In this document: piece by piece, positions 43,584 to 53,482 of the stretch | Layout of the letters: each line of letters starts with the position of its first letter | Position numbering within the stretch: the first letter of the stretch is position 1 | DNA from: Pilimelia anulata | Lineage (GTDB): Bacteria; Actinomycetota; Actinomycetes; Mycobacteriales; Micromonosporaceae | Length of the DNA: 64,000 nt | Direction: 5' to 3' | Assembly (NCBI RefSeq): GCF_014647895.1 | Contig: NZ_BMQB01000001.1 | Location: 124,001-188,000 of the forward strand | Translations under genes and position numbers: made by a program | Notes under the pieces: generated by a model | Seen by the model: only the letters and a program-made list of their open reading frames with translations | Told to the model about the DNA's origin: nothing | The model's database searches: none

Positions 43584-45022
43584 GCGCGGTGTTAGCCGCG
43601 GCACCGGACCCGTCGTGTGTGCTGCGCCCGCTGGGATGCGCCGGCGACGTGGTCGGCGGGGCGGTGGGTAGCGCGGCCTCCGCCGGTTGGGACGCGGTGG
43701 CTCAGTCGTCGGCCAACGGCGCGGTGAAGATGTTGGAGTTCTTCGCCAAGTCGTTCTCGGGGTTCCCGACCGTGGATTTCGGCAACGAGGGCGTGCGTTC
43801 GGTGTACGCGATGTGCCTAGGTATTGCTGCGGTGATCGCGGTGTTGACGATGCTGGTGCAGACCGCCCGGACGGCGTTCACCGGCGACGGCAACCCGGTA
43901 TCGCAGGCGTTCGTCGGGCTGGGTAAGGCGCTGATCGCGTTCATGACCACGTTGGCGGTGGCCAGCGCCGCAGTGGTGGCCTCGGACGAGGTCACCGACG
44001 CCATCGTCCGGATCGGGTTCGGTGACTCCGCGGGCCTGCGGGACAAGCTGACGAAGGTGTTCGCGTTCCGCCCGGACATCACGGGCACGCTGCTGCTGGT
44101 CTTGGGTGTGCTGGGCATCTTGTTGGTGTTGGCGTTGTGGGTGGAGCTGCTTCTTCGTAACGCCGCGCTGACGTTACTGATCGCGGTGTCACCGATCGCG
44201 GCGGTCGGGCAGATGAGCGACACCACCAAGGGGTGGTGGGCAAAGACGGTGTCGGCGGCGATCCAGCTGACGATCCTCAAGCCGGTCATCGCGGTGGCGT
44301 TCGTCATCGGGTTGAAACTGTTCGGGCAGGCCGACGCGCTGGGGTCGCTACTGACCGGCATGACCACGCTGACATTGGCCGTCGCGGCGTGGTGGTTGAT
44401 CGCCCGGTTCATGCCCTTCACCAGTGTCACTGCCGGTTCTGGCGGCGGCCTGGCCGCCATGGTCGGGTTCGGGTCCAACGCGACGAACCGCGGCGGCGGC
44501 CCGGCCCAGGGGGTCGACCCGGACCAGTTCTCCCAGGCGGCGGAGGCCCGCACCATGGCCGCACACAGCAGCCGCGCCGGAGCCAGCGCCGGTAAGGCCG
44601 GCGCTGCTGCCGGTGCCAGCGGCGCTTCAGGCAGCGGTGCAGCGGCCGGGGCGGGAGCGGCCGGTGCTGCCACCGGTGGGGCGGCGGTGGCCGCGTTCGC
44701 GGTCAAGGCCGGCTTGGACGGGGCGCAGAAAACGGTCAATTCCATGGCCAACCGCTCCGAGCAGATGGCCGGCCACGCCGGCCTGGACGGCCAACCCCAC
44801 GCCAACCCGGCTGGCTACCCCCGTCACGCCTCACCGCAGTGGCCCGGCCACCACAACACACCACCAGTACACGCAGACGAGTTCAGCCCCGACGACGACG
44901 GCGGTGATCTGCGGGCTGACCCGGCACCGCCGCCGGTGCGGCGCAACGAGCCGGGGCCGGTGCGCCACCAGCGTGCGGCGCCGAGTTCACCGGTGGAAGA
45001 ACAGCGGAGTTGGGACCAATGA
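43580..45022 (+). CDS. VirB6/TrbL-like polytopic T4SS membrane protein
   Basis: 480 residues. After a Cys-containing N-terminus come at least five membrane helices (for example VYAMCLGIAAVIAVLTMLV, LLLVLGVLGILLVLALWVEL, LAVAAWWLIARFMPF), including the conserved NAALTLLIAVSPIAAVG segment found in actinobacterial TrbL-like proteins. The C-terminal 150 residues are a low-complexity Ala/Gly region followed by a charged Pro-rich tail. Forms part of the inner-membrane channel. Coupled by ATGA overlaps on both sides. Confidence 0.75.
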   Translation: MSAVLAAAPDPSCVLRPLGCAGDVVGGAVGSAASAGWDAVAQSSANGAVKMLEFFAKSFSGFPTVDFGNEGVRSVYAMCLGIAAVIAVLTMLVQTARTAFTGDGNPVSQAFVGLGKALIAFMTTLAVASAAVVASDEVTDAIVRIGFGDSAGLRDKLTKVFAFRPDITGTLLLVLGVLGILLVLALWVELLLRNAALTLLIAVSPIAAVGQMSDTTKGWWAKTVSAAIQLTILKPVIAVAFVIGLKLFGQADALGSLLTGMTTLTLAVAAWWLIARFMPFTSVTAGSGGGLAAMVGFGSNATNRGGGPAQGVDPDQFSQAAEARTMAAHSSRAGASAGKAGAAAGASGASGSGAAAGAGAAGAATGGAAVAAFAVKAGLDGAQKTVNSMANRSEQMAGHAGLDGQPHANPAGYPRHASPQWPGHHNTPPVHADEFSPDDDGGDLRADPAPPPVRRNEPGPVRHQRAAPSSPVEEQRSWDQ

Positions 45023-46563
45023 GCCGCAGACAACGACACCGCGAACCCGAGGCCGGGGCGCGCACCTATTTCGGGTGGCAGCCGGAAAAGGTGGCGTTCC
45101 TGTTCGGCATGTCCGGGCAACGCGCGGTCATGCTCGGCGCCGCTGTCTTGACCGCGGTGTGGCCGCTGACCGTGTCGAACCTGAGCGCCGGTCTGGTCGC
45201 CTGGCCGATCGCCGCGCTACTGGCCGCCTTGGTGTTCGTTCGGATGGGCGGACGGACCGTCGATGAATGGGCGACCGCCGTGGCCTCCTACGGCAGTGGG
45301 CGGTGGCGGGACAAGCACAAGTTCATCTCCGGGCCGTTCAACCCGCTGGGCCGCCACGACCGGCCGAAACCGATCGACCTTCCCGGGGTTCTGGCCCCGA
45401 TCCAGATCCTCGACGCGCGCATGCCCGACGGCCTGCCGGTAGCGATCTCCTATCACGCCCTGGACCGCACCTACACTGCCGTGGCCCGCGTCCGTTTCCC
45501 CAGCCTTGGGCTGGCGGACTCGTCCCGCCGGGAGCATCGGGTGTCTGGGTGGGGTGGACTGCTGGCCGGCCTGTGTACCGAGGGCAACCCGATCAGCCGG
45601 GTACAGGCCCTGCAACGTCTGGTCCCGGAGTCCGCGGCGGCGCTGCGCCGCTGGCACGCCGACCACCTGCACCCCGACGCGCCCGCGCACGCTGTCGAGG
45701 TCACCTCCGGGCTGCTGGGCACCTCCACCTTGGCGACCTCACAGCGGGAGGCGTATCTGGCGTTCACGATGGACGGCCGCCGCGCCGCCCGTCAGATCAA
45801 GAACGCCGGCGGTGGCACTGCTGGCGCCGCCGCGGTCCTCACCCGCCACCTGCGGGCGTTGGGGTCGGCGGTGGCCGGCGCGGATTTGCGGGTGCAGGAG
45901 TGGCTTGGCCCGCGAGACCTGGCCGAAGTCATCCGCACCGCGTTCGACCCGGACTCCGTCCAACACTTGTCCGAACGCCGCGCCGCGGCCCGCCGCGATC
46001 ACAGCAGCGCTGTGGCCGCCGGGGTGGATCCGGGCCTGGCCGGTCCGACAGCCGCGGAATCCTCTGCCGGCTCCTACACCCACGACGGCGGCAAGTCGGT
46101 CACCTACTGGGTTCACTCCTGGCCCAAGTCCCACGTCTACTCCACCGTCCTGGGTCCGCTGCTCGGTGAGGGCCACCACCGCAGGTCCATCTCCCTGCAC
46201 ATCGAACCGTTGGGTCCGCGCGAGGCTGAGCGGGAAGTGATGCGCGAGCGCACGGCCCGTTCGGCGGCGGTGCGGCTGCGGCAACGCACCGGGCAGATCA
46301 TTCCCGAGCACGAACGTGAAGCTCTTGAACGCGCCCAAACCCAGGACGCCGAGCGGGCCTCCGGACACGGGCTGGTCCGGTTCACCGGCTACGTCACCGC
46401 CACCGTCACCCGACCCGACGAGTTGGAAGACGCTTGCGCGGCGCTGGAGGCCGATGCGGCGGCAGCCGGGATCGCGCTACGGCGGATGTGGTTCGCCCAG
46501 GACATCGGCTTCGCGATGTCCGCCCTGCCGCTGGGGTTCGGTCTGCCCCAACGGCGCTGGTGA
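45019..46563 (+). CDS. SCO6880-family T4SS protein
   Basis: 514 residues. Two N-terminal membrane helices (AVMLGAAVLTAVWPLTVSNL, WPIAALLAALVFV) form a PrgI/VirB3-like unit, followed by a soluble domain resembling the N-terminal half of VirB4/TraC proteins (ISYHALDRTYTAVARVRFPSL). Proteins like this occur next to VirB4 ATPase genes in actinobacterial mobile elements. It probably anchors the ATPase encoded next, 6 nt downstream. Confidence 0.75.
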   Translation: MSRRQRHREPEAGARTYFGWQPEKVAFLFGMSGQRAVMLGAAVLTAVWPLTVSNLSAGLVAWPIAALLAALVFVRMGGRTVDEWATAVASYGSGRWRDKHKFISGPFNPLGRHDRPKPIDLPGVLAPIQILDARMPDGLPVAISYHALDRTYTAVARVRFPSLGLADSSRREHRVSGWGGLLAGLCTEGNPISRVQALQRLVPESAAALRRWHADHLHPDAPAHAVEVTSGLLGTSTLATSQREAYLAFTMDGRRAARQIKNAGGGTAGAAAVLTRHLRALGSAVAGADLRVQEWLGPRDLAEVIRTAFDPDSVQHLSERRAAARRDHSSAVAAGVDPGLAGPTAAESSAGSYTHDGGKSVTYWVHSWPKSHVYSTVLGPLLGEGHHRRSISLHIEPLGPREAEREVMRERTARSAAVRLRQRTGQIIPEHEREALERAQTQDAERASGHGLVRFTGYVTATVTRPDELEDACAALEADAAAAGIALRRMWFAQDIGFAMSALPLGFGLPQRRW

Positions 46564-46569
46564 CCGGAC

Positions 46570-48075
46570 ATGGGACTGCTGCGGCGTCGTGAACGCGCCG
46601 GTGACCTGCCCGTGGCTGACGTCGCCGACATTCTCGCCCCCACCGGGCCGGCACCCAAACCGGGTCGGCCACCCAAACCGCCGAAGGAATCGCGTGGGTC
46701 TGCCCACCGGGTTGCGCCGCGGCGGGGCTGGGATCGGCCGTTCGCCGGCCGAGCCCCCGCGCTACCGCCCACCCCGACGTATCGGGGGTCGACCGGCCAG
46801 GTGCAGGGCCTGTATCCGTGGCTGTTCGGCGCCTCCCTACCCCCGGTCGGGGCGTATATCGGCGTGGACACCCTCTCCGGTGGGGCGTTCAGCTGCCACC
46901 CCATCGAGTGGCTACGCCGCGGGCTGATCACGAACCCGAACATGCTCATCACCGGCATCCCCGGCGCCGGGAAGTCCGCCACGATCAAGGCGATCGGGCA
47001 CCGACTGATGGCCTACGGCGTGCGGATGTTCATCCCCGGCGACCTGAAAAACGAGTACGCCCAGTTGGCCCGCGCCCTCGGGGTGGAGCCGGTCGAGCTG
47101 GGTCCCGGCCTGCCGGCACGCCTCAACCCGCTGGATGCCGGGCCGCTGGGCCGTAACCTGCCCCGCGACGAGCACCAGCTGCGGGAGCGCTTGGACGAGG
47201 TCCATCGTCGCCGGATCACGTTGCTGGCGTCGCTGCTGGTGGTGCGGCTGGGCCGCAACCTGACCCCCACCGAGGAAGCGGCGGTGTCGCTGGCCATCCA
47301 CCACAGCACCGGCAACCACCACGACCGGCTGTACGACCCGACCATCCCGCAGGTGTGGGCGCTGCTACGCGACCCCACCCCGGAGATGGCCCACGACCTG
47401 CGGATACGCAACGACGACATCTTCGAACTGCGGGAGATGATCCGCCCCGCCGCCGACGCGCTGGGCAACATGGTCCAAGGCTCACTGTCCGGACTGTTCG
47501 ACCGGCCGACCACCGTGCGCCTGGACTTCGACGCACCTATCCAAACCGTCGACCTGTCCCGCCTGGACGGCCGCGGAGACGACACCGTCGCCATGACCCT
47601 GGCCTGCGTCAGCAGCTGGGGGCAAGCGGCCATCGACGAACCCAACGGCCCCGTCCGGATGGTGGTCCGCGACGAACTGTGGCGGGCCATGCGTATCCCG
47701 GCGATGATCCGCAAAATCGACTCCGACCTTCGCCTGTCGCGCGCCCACGGCACCATCCAGATCCTGGCCACCCACCGGCTGGCCGACTTCGAAGCCGTCG
47801 GACCCGAAGGCTCCGCCGAAGTCGCCATCGCCCGAAATCTGATCGCCTCCTGCGACGTGCGGATCTGCCTGCACCAAGACACCGCCCCGCTAGCGATGAC
47901 CCGCGATGCGATCGGATTGACCGACACCGAGTGCGCGCACATCGCCTCCTGGTCTGGTGAACAGGTCGGCCGCGCGATCTGGAAGATCGGCCGGCACGCC
48001 TCCCACGTCGTGCAGACCGTGCTGCACCCGGCCGAGCGGGCCCTGTTCTACACCAACGAGCGGATGGCGCTGTGA
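46570..48075 (+). CDS. VirB4/TraC-like conjugation ATPase
   Basis: 501 residues. Walker A is GIPGAGKS (129-136), and a Walker B-like strand precedes RDELWRAM (VRMVVRDELWR). The later motif IQILATHRLADF matches VirB4-type helicase-like ATPases. The protein lacks the usual N-terminal VirB4 half, which seems to be supplied by the preceding SCO6880-like protein. It would power pilus or channel assembly at the membrane. Confidence 0.85.
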   Translation: MGLLRRRERAGDLPVADVADILAPTGPAPKPGRPPKPPKESRGSAHRVAPRRGWDRPFAGRAPALPPTPTYRGSTGQVQGLYPWLFGASLPPVGAYIGVDTLSGGAFSCHPIEWLRRGLITNPNMLITGIPGAGKSATIKAIGHRLMAYGVRMFIPGDLKNEYAQLARALGVEPVELGPGLPARLNPLDAGPLGRNLPRDEHQLRERLDEVHRRRITLLASLLVVRLGRNLTPTEEAAVSLAIHHSTGNHHDRLYDPTIPQVWALLRDPTPEMAHDLRIRNDDIFELREMIRPAADALGNMVQGSLSGLFDRPTTVRLDFDAPIQTVDLSRLDGRGDDTVAMTLACVSSWGQAAIDEPNGPVRMVVRDELWRAMRIPAMIRKIDSDLRLSRAHGTIQILATHRLADFEAVGPEGSAEVAIARNLIASCDVRICLHQDTAPLAMTRDAIGLTDTECAHIASWSGEQVGRAIWKIGRHASHVVQTVLHPAERALFYTNERMAL

Positions 48076-49865
48076 TGGCCGATCACACCATCGCCCGCCG
48101 GCCGTTGTTCGACAGCGTGTCCGACTACCTGTTCGCCGCGGCGCTAGCCGCTGTCGCGGCCGTGGTGGTGGGGGTGTGGGCGGTCGGACAGGTCGCCGGC
48201 TTGCTGTTCGCGTTCAGTTGGCCGGCCGCGTCCGTGGGTGACAGCCTGCATATCCTCACCCATCTGCACGGCAACTGGGCCGATCCTCGCCAAGCCTGGC
48301 CCGCACCCGCCCGCGCGCAGCTGCCCGGCCCCGCCGGCATGTATACCGCGGCGGTGCTCACGGTCGCCGGATTCACGGCCGCCGCCGGGATGGCACTTCG
48401 GCGGGTGGGTGACCGGCGCCGCTACCGCGGCTTCGCCTCACCCGCCCAGACCCGCGCCGCGTTCGCGCAGAAGGCGGTGCTGACACGCGGCCGGCGTCTA
48501 CGCGACGACCGGGACCGGCTGGAACCCGCTGATGTGGCAGTCCCGCTCGGCCGCACCCGAATCCCGCTGTGGCTGGGCATCCAACACTCGGTGCTCTTGC
48601 TAGCCGCACCACGGCAGGGCAAAACCAGCCAGGTCATCATCCCCTGGCTGGCCGACTGGCGCGGCCCCGCCCTCGTCACGTCGGTACGCAACGACGTAGC
48701 CCTCAACACCATGGCTCTGCGCACGTCTCGCGGCCCGGTGGCCGTGATGGACCTGTCCGGTACCCGCTGGCCGCACCCCCTGCGCTGGTCACCCACCAGC
48801 GACTGCGAGCGGTTCGACAAGGCCCGCGAACGCGCCGAGGTGATGGTCACCGTCGGCAAGCCGGAGACCGGCGGGTCGGACTCCACCAACGCCGGGTTCT
48901 TCGGCCTGACCGCCACGAACCTGCTCGCCGCATGGTTACACGCCGCCGCCCTCACCGACCGCTCGATGGCGGACGTGCTGCGCTGGTCCTTGGATCAGAC
49001 CGACGACGAACCCATCCGGCTGCTCGCCGCCCACGCCGGCGCCGCACCCGGGGTCGCCGAGCTGATCAACAACATCTACCAGTCACCAGCCGAAACCCGC
49101 TCCAACATGTGGACCACCGTGCAGACCGCCGTCGCCCCCCTGCTGTCGACCGCGGCCCGCGATGTGTTCTGCCCACCCGCCGGCGGCGGATTCGATATCG
49201 CCGACTTCCTCACCCGCAGCGGCACCATCTACCTGCAGGTCTCGGAGAAGCAGGCCGGATCCTTGGCCCCGCTGATTTCGGCGTTCGTCGACGAGATCAC
49301 CACCACCGCCCAGCAGCTGGCTGAACGCCGACCGCATGGCCGGCTCACCCCACCACTGGCGTTGATCCTCGACGAGGTGGCCAACGTTGTCCCGCTGCCG
49401 CATCTGCCCGCGCTGATGTCCTACGCCGGCGGGTCCGGCATCTTCGTCGTCGCCGTCCTGCAGGACCTGGCCCAGGCACGGCAGCGGTGGGGCCGCGACG
49501 GCGCCGACATGATCTGGGGCGCCGCCACCTGCAAAATCGCCCTCGGCGGCCTGTCCGGCGACGAGCTGGCCGAATTCTCACGACTGGCCGGCGAATACCG
49601 GGAAACGCTGAGCAGTACCAGCCGCAGCCTGCACCACGGCACCACCATGCAAACCAACCTCAGCGACCGGAAAACACTGAACCCCGACCAGGTCCGCACC
49701 CTCGACGAGGACAAGCGAGAAGCGCTGATCGTTGCCGGGACCACCCCCGCGCTGATCTCCCGAATGGTGCGCCACTACGAATCCGACCGCGCCCACGCCT
49801 ACGCAACCTCCGTGGCTGCCGTACGTAAAGAACTCGCCGAACTGGAGGAACACCAGCGTGGCTGA
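48075..49865 (+). CDS. VirD4/TraG-like type IV coupling protein
   Basis: 596 residues from ATG 48075 (GTG 48072 adds one residue). Two N-terminal membrane helices precede Walker A AAPRQGKTS (177-185); the C-terminal TraM-recognition-like part includes LALILDEVANVVPLPHLP, a Walker B with the family's DEVANV signature. Coupling proteins deliver the relaxase-DNA complex to the channel. A relaxase gene was not found in the window. Confidence 0.9.
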   Translation: MADHTIARRPLFDSVSDYLFAAALAAVAAVVVGVWAVGQVAGLLFAFSWPAASVGDSLHILTHLHGNWADPRQAWPAPARAQLPGPAGMYTAAVLTVAGFTAAAGMALRRVGDRRRYRGFASPAQTRAAFAQKAVLTRGRRLRDDRDRLEPADVAVPLGRTRIPLWLGIQHSVLLLAAPRQGKTSQVIIPWLADWRGPALVTSVRNDVALNTMALRTSRGPVAVMDLSGTRWPHPLRWSPTSDCERFDKARERAEVMVTVGKPETGGSDSTNAGFFGLTATNLLAAWLHAAALTDRSMADVLRWSLDQTDDEPIRLLAAHAGAAPGVAELINNIYQSPAETRSNMWTTVQTAVAPLLSTAARDVFCPPAGGGFDIADFLTRSGTIYLQVSEKQAGSLAPLISAFVDEITTTAQQLAERRPHGRLTPPLALILDEVANVVPLPHLPALMSYAGGSGIFVVAVLQDLAQARQRWGRDGADMIWGAATCKIALGGLSGDELAEFSRLAGEYRETLSSTSRSLHHGTTMQTNLSDRKTLNPDQVRTLDEDKREALIVAGTTPALISRMVRHYESDRAHAYATSVAAVRKELAELEEHQRG

Positions 49866-50676
49866 CCCCGAAAACCCCATCGCCCGCCTACGGCCCGGCG
49901 GACGCGGCAACCCCACCCCCCGTCCACGGCGGCCCGCGCCCGGCGCCAAGCGCGACAGCGACACCCCGCAGGCCGACCCGCGCACGTTGGTGCGCGAGTG
50001 GCACGCCATGACCCCCACCGAACGGCGCACCGCGTGGGTGGAGCTGGTCGATTGGGTGACCTGGCTACATGACCGCTACGAACTGGCCACCGAACACCGG
50101 CTACCGCACTGCTGGCCGCAGCACCCGGGCCTCATCGAAGAACTCTGGGCATTGAAGGCTTGGCGGCACGAGATCTACACCAGTACCGCCCCGTCCGGCC
50201 AGGCCGCCCGCTACTGGCACTCAGAACTACGGATCGTGCTCCAAAACGCAGCCACCGCCTACGCCCAACCCTGCCGCGCCGGACACCGCGCACCCGGCAA
50301 AGCCGACCAGGCAGCCCCAAACGCCGAACTCCGCGGCAGATGGCTGTCCGCCGACCCACTCGCGGCCGTGCCCGCCAACCTGATCTCAGCTAGCGCGGAG
50401 CAGACCCGCGGCGGCCAGAGCGTGCCCGATGCCGTCATCCACGATGCCCTACACCGCGGCGACGCCCGGCCACTCGGGCAACAGGTCGCCGACTTCATCC
50501 ACTACGACGGCTTCTGGTGGACCCCTGAGGACGGGGCAGGCATGTGGTTGCAGATCAGCGACCCTGTCTTCGCCGCCGACCTCGACCGATCCGCCGAACG
50601 CCTCGCCGAAGCCGACCACGCCGTCGAGCAGGCACAGCAATCTCGAACACGCAGTAGCCGACAGGACTGGAGGTAA
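49858..50676 (+). CDS. DUF4913-family protein of actinobacterial mobile elements
   Basis: 272 residues; GTG 49858 overlaps the coupling-protein gene by 8 nt. The core LVDWVTWLHDRYELATEHRLPHCW followed by ELWALKAWRHEIY is typical of DUF4913 proteins, which are common near conjugation genes but have no known function. The C-terminus (VADFIHYDGFWWTPEDG and MWLQISD) resembles the small protein at 51715. Confidence 0.75.
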   Translation: MADPENPIARLRPGGRGNPTPRPRRPAPGAKRDSDTPQADPRTLVREWHAMTPTERRTAWVELVDWVTWLHDRYELATEHRLPHCWPQHPGLIEELWALKAWRHEIYTSTAPSGQAARYWHSELRIVLQNAATAYAQPCRAGHRAPGKADQAAPNAELRGRWLSADPLAAVPANLISASAEQTRGGQSVPDAVIHDALHRGDARPLGQQVADFIHYDGFWWTPEDGAGMWLQISDPVFAADLDRSAERLAEADHAVEQAQQSRTRSSRQDWR

Positions 50677-50682
50677 ACAGCA

Positions 50683-51699
50683 ATGACCTCGCTGAACACC
50701 CGAGCCGAACAAGCCCTCCTCGGCGCACTGCTCGCCGAACCCGTCCCCGCCGGCCCCGAGTTCGGGCACCTACGGCCCGGCGACTTCGGCAACAGCCTCC
50801 ACGCCGCCGTGTACACCGCAATCACCGACACCCGCACCGCCTACCCCCACGCCTCCGGCAGCACGCTCACCGAACTGGTCGCCGAACGGGTCAACGCCAA
50901 CGGTGTGGCGCCCGATTGGCTCGACGGACTACGCGATACCTGCCCCGAACCACAGCATGCCGCCGCCTACGCCCGCATGGTCATCGACGCGGGCCTACGC
51001 CGCGATATTCAACAACACGCCCAACGCATCACCACCAACGCCGCCCACAGCCGCGACGAAGCCGGCGCCGCGCACCTCAACCGCCTCGCCGCAGCCCTCG
51101 CCCGCCAAGCCCAAATCAACGCAGCCCTCATCGAAGCCGACCTCGACGAGCCCACACCTCGCCAGGCCGCCCTCCCCGAACCGACCCTCGCGGTCGAGCA
51201 AGCCGACCCCGCCCGCATCATGGCCGAGGAAGAACTACTAGCCGACCTGCTCCAACACCCAGACCAAGCACGCCAACTCGGCCGATTCCTACACTCAGAC
51301 ACCTTCACCAGCCCACAACGCCAACAGGTCTACGAAACGATCATCAGTATCGGCTTCGACGGCGACCCCATCGACGAACTCACCGTCGCCTGGCACCTCG
51401 AACAAACCCGCACCCACGAACGATCACAACACCTCACCGACCTACCCACCGCCATCTGGGCATACGGAGCAGCCCCCGAAACCGACCAAGCACTCCTCGC
51501 AAGGCTCCGCCGCACCCAACCCGCACGAACCGCCATCGAACTCGGACGCGACCTACTCACCGAAGACATGCGACAACGCCTCGCCGGACGCCTCGCCACC
51601 CTCGAACCACAACGCACAGCAACCACCGGCATCGACCCCCAACTCAAACCACCCCAACCAGCCCCCGGAACCCAACCATCGCCCCGCCACGACCAGTAG
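50683..51699 (+). CDS. DnaB N-terminal-domain protein without a helicase domain
   Basis: 338 residues from ATG 50683, preceded by GGAGG. It carries two copies of a DnaB N-terminal-like helical domain, beginning near TRAEQALLGALLAEPV and near EEELLADLLQHPDQARQLG. No Walker motifs of the RecA-like helicase domain are present. Proteins of this form occur in actinobacterial plasmids and integrative elements, presumably in replication. The C-terminal tail is Pro-rich. Confidence 0.7.
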   Translation: MTSLNTRAEQALLGALLAEPVPAGPEFGHLRPGDFGNSLHAAVYTAITDTRTAYPHASGSTLTELVAERVNANGVAPDWLDGLRDTCPEPQHAAAYARMVIDAGLRRDIQQHAQRITTNAAHSRDEAGAAHLNRLAAALARQAQINAALIEADLDEPTPRQAALPEPTLAVEQADPARIMAEEELLADLLQHPDQARQLGRFLHSDTFTSPQRQQVYETIISIGFDGDPIDELTVAWHLEQTRTHERSQHLTDLPTAIWAYGAAPETDQALLARLRRTQPARTAIELGRDLLTEDMRQRLAGRLATLEPQRTATTGIDPQLKPPQPAPGTQPSPRHDQ

Positions 51700-51714
51700 A
51701 AGGGACGGCAGACC

Positions 51715-51981
51715 ATGAACCACGACACACCACAACCGACCGTCCCCGACCACAACCCCCACAGCGACACCGGCCAGCCGCTGCGTCTAGAAGTCAGCCA
51801 CCACGAAATGGGCGACGCCTTCGACAACGGCACCGCCACCACCCTGTCCGACACCATCACCGACTTCGTCCTCTACCAAAACGCCTGGTGGATCGCCGAC
51901 CTCGCCGGATGGCTACGCATCACCGACGACCTGACCATCCACCGGCTCGAACGCCACGCCCGCTGGGCAAGACAGAAGTAG
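51715..51981 (+). CDS. Small hypothetical protein with WW module shared with the DUF4913 gene
   Basis: 88 residues; GAAGGGACGG precedes ATG 51715. The C-terminal 45 residues (TDFVLYQNAWWIADLAGWLRITDD) align with the end of the DUF4913-like protein at 49858. Function unknown; last gene before the regulator array. Confidence 0.55.
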   Translation: MNHDTPQPTVPDHNPHSDTGQPLRLEVSHHEMGDAFDNGTATTLSDTITDFVLYQNAWWIADLAGWLRITDDLTIHRLERHARWARQK

Positions 51982-52022
51982 CCAGGCGCACCTAACCGAT
52001 CCGAGTTCATCGCGTTGCAGCC

Positions 52023-52051
52023 TTGATACGCGCCATCGACGCTGAGATGCT
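52023..52051 (+). promoter_or_regulatory. Promoter of regulator unit A (shared architecture)
   Basis: TTGATA (52023-52028), 17-nt spacer, GATGCT (52046-52051). The same hexamer pair and spacing recur before units C and D. Confidence 0.75.
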
Positions 52052-52093
52052 GGCTCGGCATCCTAAGTGACGATCTTGACGGTGGAGGCGCGG

Positions 52094-53482
52094 GTGGTGA
52101 GGTCTGGTGATCGACTGCCCAACGAGCGTCTGCGCGCTGCCAGGCTGCGTAAAGCATCACCGTCAGACGTGGGCGCCCCCATGTCACCACAGGAGCTGGC
52201 TGAGGCAGTCAACGCCTACCTCTGGGAGTGTTACGGCACGGGGGCCCCGACTCTCGACGCTCGCAAGGTCGGCGAGCACGAGAACGGTCGGTACCGCTGG
52301 CCGGCAGCCCTGGTACGCGAAGGCTACCGATCCGTCCTCGGCGTGGAACGCGACGCCGATCTCGGCTTCCACGGCGGGCGCAACCGAATCACGCCCAATG
52401 GGTACACACAGGGCGAACTGTGCGCCGGAACGGACCCCAACATTGCCGTTGCCGCAGCGAACAGCGACTCAGATGAGGAGGTGACGGTGCGACGCCGAGA
52501 GTTCCTCGACTACGCAGGAGCGATTGCCGCGACAGGCGCTTACCAGGCCGGAGGTGGGTTATGTGTCCTCGCCGCCGCCCTGTTTACACCCCACCGCGCC
52601 TCATCGGACAGTCCTGGTTCGTCCGAGGCTGCAGCTTTACTCCAGAGTGCTAAAGCGCGTTACCAGCGGTGTCAGCATTCAGCGGCGGCGGTTTTATTAG
52701 CAAAGGTGCTGGCACACCTACAAGACTCAGTCCGCCCCACGGCGCTAAACGTCCACGCGAACCAGTTGGCCGCGAGCCTGCTACTGAAAGCAGGTGACAC
52801 GCCCCTAGCTTTGATAGCCGCCGACCGCAGCGTGTCGGCAGCTCGCCAATGCGATGACCCCCTAACCATCGCAGCAAGTAGCCGAGCGCTCGTACACGCG
52901 CTTAGCCGCGGTGGCAATCACCGATTGGCGGCGCAAATAGCCAAGCAAACCGCCGCATCAGTCTCATTGACGGCGTCAGGGCGCACGAGCGCCGGCTTAG
53001 CGCTGACGGGTGCGTTGCTCCTTCGCGGTGCCGTCGCCGCGGCCCGGTGTGACGACCGAGACACCGCCCTCACCCTGCTGGATCAAGCCACTGGCGCCGC
53101 GCATCGGCTTGGCGGAGATGGCAATGAGCAGTGGACCGCCTTCGGCCCCACGAACGTGATACTTCATCGGATCAGCGTGTCCACCATCCTTGGAGACGCG
53201 GGAGTGGCAGTGCATCTCGGCCAGTCGGCAGCCGCCAGTGCTCACATCCCATCTGTCGAACGCCGCGCGAACCTCTACCTCGACCTCGCACGTGCCCACA
53301 CCCAACGCGAGCACTGGGAAAACGCGACCCGTGCACTATGTAATGCTGAACGCGTCGCACCGGAGGAAGTGCGACTACGTCCCGCAGTTCATCAGCTAGT
53401 CACCGATCTGCACCGAAGGGTGCCAGCTAACCGCCGGCCGCCGGTAAGAGACCTGGCGCAGCGTATCGGCGCCGCTCTGTGA
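52094..53482 (+). CDS. XRE-family regulator with helical repeat domain, unit A
   Basis: About 462 residues. An N-terminal HTH (RLRAARLRKASPSD, MSPQELAEAVNAYLW, then RKVGEHENGRYRW) is followed by an extended all-helical, TPR-like region. Start at the GTGGTG pair 52094-52099, with GGTGGAGG 5-8 nt upstream and the same start geometry as unit D; an in-frame start at 52067 lacks support. The gene overlaps the following flavoprotein gene by 4 nt. It is probably a transcriptional regulator of its own unit, possibly ligand-responsive. Confidence 0.8.
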   Translation: MVRSGDRLPNERLRAARLRKASPSDVGAPMSPQELAEAVNAYLWECYGTGAPTLDARKVGEHENGRYRWPAALVREGYRSVLGVERDADLGFHGGRNRITPNGYTQGELCAGTDPNIAVAAANSDSDEEVTVRRREFLDYAGAIAATGAYQAGGGLCVLAAALFTPHRASSDSPGSSEAAALLQSAKARYQRCQHSAAAVLLAKVLAHLQDSVRPTALNVHANQLAASLLLKAGDTPLALIAADRSVSAARQCDDPLTIAASSRALVHALSRGGNHRLAAQIAKQTAASVSLTASGRTSAGLALTGALLLRGAVAAARCDDRDTALTLLDQATGAAHRLGGDGNEQWTAFGPTNVILHRISVSTILGDAGVAVHLGQSAAASAHIPSVERRANLYLDLARAHTQREHWENATRALCNAERVAPEEVRLRPAVHQLVTDLHRRVPANRRPPVRDLAQRIGAAL

